23,416 bases of DNA, taken from positions 20,306-43,721 of the forward strand of contig KV424123.1 in the NCBI GenBank assembly GCA_001632435.1. The letters run 5' to 3'. The position numbers and the translations under genes were made by a program. This stretch comes from Calocera cornea HHB12733. Lineage: Eukaryota; Basidiomycota; Dacrymycetes; Dacrymycetales; Dacrymycetaceae. This document shows, in pieces, positions 22,147-23,416 of this stretch. The notes below the pieces were generated by a model. The model did not search any database, was not told where the DNA came from, and was given only the letters and a program-made list of their open reading frames with translations. How positions within the stretch are numbered: the stretch's first letter is position 1; each line of letters begins with the position of its first letter.

Positions 22147-22358
22147 TGAATAGCTAGTACCACAACTTGTAGTAGATAGTATAATGGGATCTTGTTGATT
22201 TCTATCAGAGGAGTGTCGCTTGTGAGAGACGAGATAACGCTTGTCGATAACGCGGGATAACGACTTCGGATAACGATATTTGGACAGGGGGAAAACGGCA
22301 ACTCATATTCGCTACCTAGACAGCATAGTTAAGTAGCTACGGGATTCCTGTATATTCC

Positions 22359-22399
22359 CAGGCACCAGGCACCAGGCACGAAGCCGTTCCTGGTACCTG
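22359..22399. repeat. Short tandem repeat forming a hairpin
   Basis: GGCACCA is repeated 2.7 times from 22361, giving two overlapping CAGGCACCAGG arms (22359-22369, 22366-22376). Either can pair with CCTGGTACCTG at 22389-22399 with one mismatch in 11. Confidence 0.5.
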
Positions 22400-22496
22400 A
22401 CCAAGTGAGACTTGTGTAACCCGGAATCCGTACGGAGCGTTATCTACGTAACGCCCCTCTAACGCTATGTCGCCAATTGACAAGAGAATCGGATGT

Positions 22497-22553
22497 ACAT
22501 CCGCGGGGAACTTTTAGAAAATGACTGTCCTCAGTCATGAGTCATGAATGCGG
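22497..22553 (+). other. Stem-loop element copy 1
   Basis: Begins with ACATCCGCGGGGAACTTT (22497-22514), shared exactly with copy 2, followed by a 7-bp stem ATGACTG-TCCT-CAGTCAT (22521-22538). ATCCGC near the start can pair with GCGGAT (22550-22555) as an outer stem. Strand is arbitrary. Confidence 0.5.
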
Positions 22554-22742
22554 ATCGAAATCGAGGTGAAGAGGAAGCTCAGAAGAAGGAAGGAAATTCT
22601 AACGCGTTATTTTCGCGTTATGTTGGATATCCGAGACAGGCGTTATTTCTTTTTGGTCGGTTTTCGTTTTTCTGAGGGTATTTGTTGGTTCTCTTGTGAT
22701 TCTTTTTGGTTTTTCTTGATTTTCCAGTGCTACTGGGCTTCA

Positions 22743-22789
22743 ACATCCGCGGGGAACTTTGAAGAATCACCCTTCCATGGGTGATGCGG
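22743..22789 (+). other. Stem-loop element copy 2
   Basis: Same 18-base leader as copy 1 (22743-22760), then a 7-bp stem ATCACCC-TTCCAT-GGGTGAT (22766-22785). The stem differs from copy 1 at three base pairs yet is fully paired. GCGG at 22786-22789 can pair with the leader CCGC, as in copy 1 but shorter. Confidence 0.5.
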
Positions 22790-22936
22790 CGTTTAGGCGG
22801 CGATCACTACCTGAAACAGGGGGTTTTTGCGCGTAGAGTTGGTGGCAGTGCGGTCGCCTGATAACGCTCGCCGTCGGCAGCGCCGTTCACTGCGCTCTGT
22901 CTGTTCCTCTAACGTCGATCCTCTGCTGTTATCGCC

Positions 22937-23416
22937 ATGTCTGACTCTGTCGCTATGGAACCGTTCGAGCTCGAGCTGGTGGACGAGGATGTGCGTGAGG
23001 ATGTGGCGGCGATGGAGACGCTGAACGCGGCGACGGAGGAAGAAGAAACACTGGCACGGTTGAAGGCGTGGAAGAGTATGCTGGGAGCGCGATTCCCGAA
23101 GACGCTGTCGGACTTCGTTGGCTACGAGAAGAGCCAGTTCCGGCAGACGCAGTATCGGGTACGCATGGCGATCGCGGTAGTTCTAACGACGTGCTGATAC
23201 CGCTTGCTGCAGAAACACTGTGTGGCCTTGATGGCGAAGGCTCCCCACGCGCTGATCTTTCAGCCGTGGTTCTACGTGAAGTACATGGGCCCACGGATGC
23301 AGCGGCTTTGGTATTTCGGGCGGCTCCGCGCTGGGAAGGAGGTACGTCCAGGTCGATAACGCCACGGGTAACGCCAGACTAACGCCTTTTCGGCAGGTAT
23401 CGAACGAATTCGATCC
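22937..23416 (+). CDS. Unidentified protein, 5' part only
   Basis: Exons: 22937-23158 (74 codons), 23213-23341 (43 codons), 23397 onward. Introns are 54 nt (GTACGC..CTGAT..CAG) and 55 nt (GTACGT..CTAAC..CAG), both phase 0. The first ATG context GCCATGTC is acceptable. Residues 1-45 are very acidic (ELELVDEDVREDVAAM, TEEEETLARL), suggesting a disordered or helical acidic lead. Next come a mixed segment (WKSMLGARFPKTLSDFVGYE) and an aromatic, basic segment (HALIFQPWFYVKYMGPRMQR). I do not recognise the family. Its leader and introns lie within the TAACG-rich sequence, so it may belong to a mobile element, but no transposase motif is visible in the part shown. Confidence 0.55.

Larger units (their letters stand above)
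22147..22936. other. Non-coding stretch 5' of the right-hand gene
   Basis: No supported gene. Contains four GATAACG units (22233-22275), an imperfect hairpin (22359-22399), two related stem-loop elements, and a T-rich tract (about 22609-22735) ending TTTTCCAG, which could be the 3' end of a leader intron for the gene at 22937. Composition differs clearly from the GC-rich sequence to its left. Confidence 0.5.
22233..23384. repeat. TAACG/CGTTA motif-dense region
   Basis: Eighteen TAACG or CGTTA pentamers in about 1.15 kb, including GATAACG at 22233, 22246, 22256 and 22269 (spacing 13, 10, 13) and GATAACGCC, GTAACGCC, CTAACGCC in the last intron (about 23355-23386). About two to three would be expected by chance at equal base use. 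The motifs occur on both sides of, and inside introns of, the gene starting at 22937. They may be subterminal repeats of a transposon or genome-wide dispersed motifs; the origin is undetermined. Confidence 0.55.

Noticed and set aside
22233..22275. GATAACG repeats as telomere-like sequence
   Set aside because: Spacing is irregular and the unit differs from the TTAGGG repeat usual in basidiomycetes.
22548..22784. Plus-strand frame of 78 codons rich in Phe and Trp
   Set aside because: It reflects the T-rich tract and crosses the second stem-loop element; no homology or leader recognised.
1..23416. tRNA, rRNA, CRISPR or bacterial operon features
   Set aside because: No B-box-like GGTTCRAAT with a fitting cloverleaf, no rRNA core sequence and no regularly spaced direct repeats of CRISPR type were seen on either strand.

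Overview
This looks like fungal nuclear DNA, most likely from a basidiomycete of the Agaricomycetes type. The reasoning: genes with many introns of about 45-63 nt (GT..AG, often with a CTNAC branch point); C2-NACHT-WD40 STAND proteins; secreted proteins with an LPPLPP motif, which from memory are typical of that class; no bacterial operon features; and no rRNA, tRNA or CRISPR array. All gene models were spliced by hand using splice consensus, reading frame and comparison between paralogues inside the window.

Layout. (1) 1-9343, minus strand: two tandem paralogous NLR-like genes. NLR-1 (1-2557) runs off the left edge. NLR-2 (3922-9343) is complete, about 1686 aa, with a C2 domain, a helical region, a NACHT ATPase and 14 WD40 repeats. 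The two share the same exon plan; six of the seven comparable exons have identical lengths, and part of their upstream DNA also matches. (2) 10573-17210: three paralogous nine-exon genes for small secreted proteins: copy A (plus, intact), copy B (minus, 14065-15270, decayed) and copy C (minus, intact). All three keep the same promoter module: GCAAT, a 14-bp near-palindrome, then a TATA-like box. An NAD(P)-binding SDR/epimerase-like gene (12615-13656, minus) lies between A and B. (3) 17.3-21.1 kb: no intact gene recognised, but a stretch of about 0.7-0.8 kb is present twice, about 1.7 kb apart, and looks like a decayed duplicated gene. (4) 21136-22146, minus: the 3' end of a third NLR gene, cut off abruptly inside its WD40 array. 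(5) 22.15-23.4 kb: sequence of different character, dense in TAACG/CGTTA motifs and carrying two related stem-loop elements, leading into the start of an unidentified plus-strand gene that leaves the right edge.

The NLR genes probably encode intracellular NTP-dependent sensors of the STAND class (relatives of the Podospora NACHT-WD40 incompatibility proteins), with the WD40 array as recognition surface and the C2 domain as a possible membrane-targeting effector or anchor. The secreted family has no known function. The region has the character of a birth-and-death cluster: tandem duplication, one inactivated copy, one truncated copy, and a possible mobile element at the truncation point.

The points most worth following are the paired stem-loops with compensatory stem changes, the TAACG-rich element abutting the truncated NLR, the conserved promoter module, and the dense ACGCGT cluster upstream of copy B.
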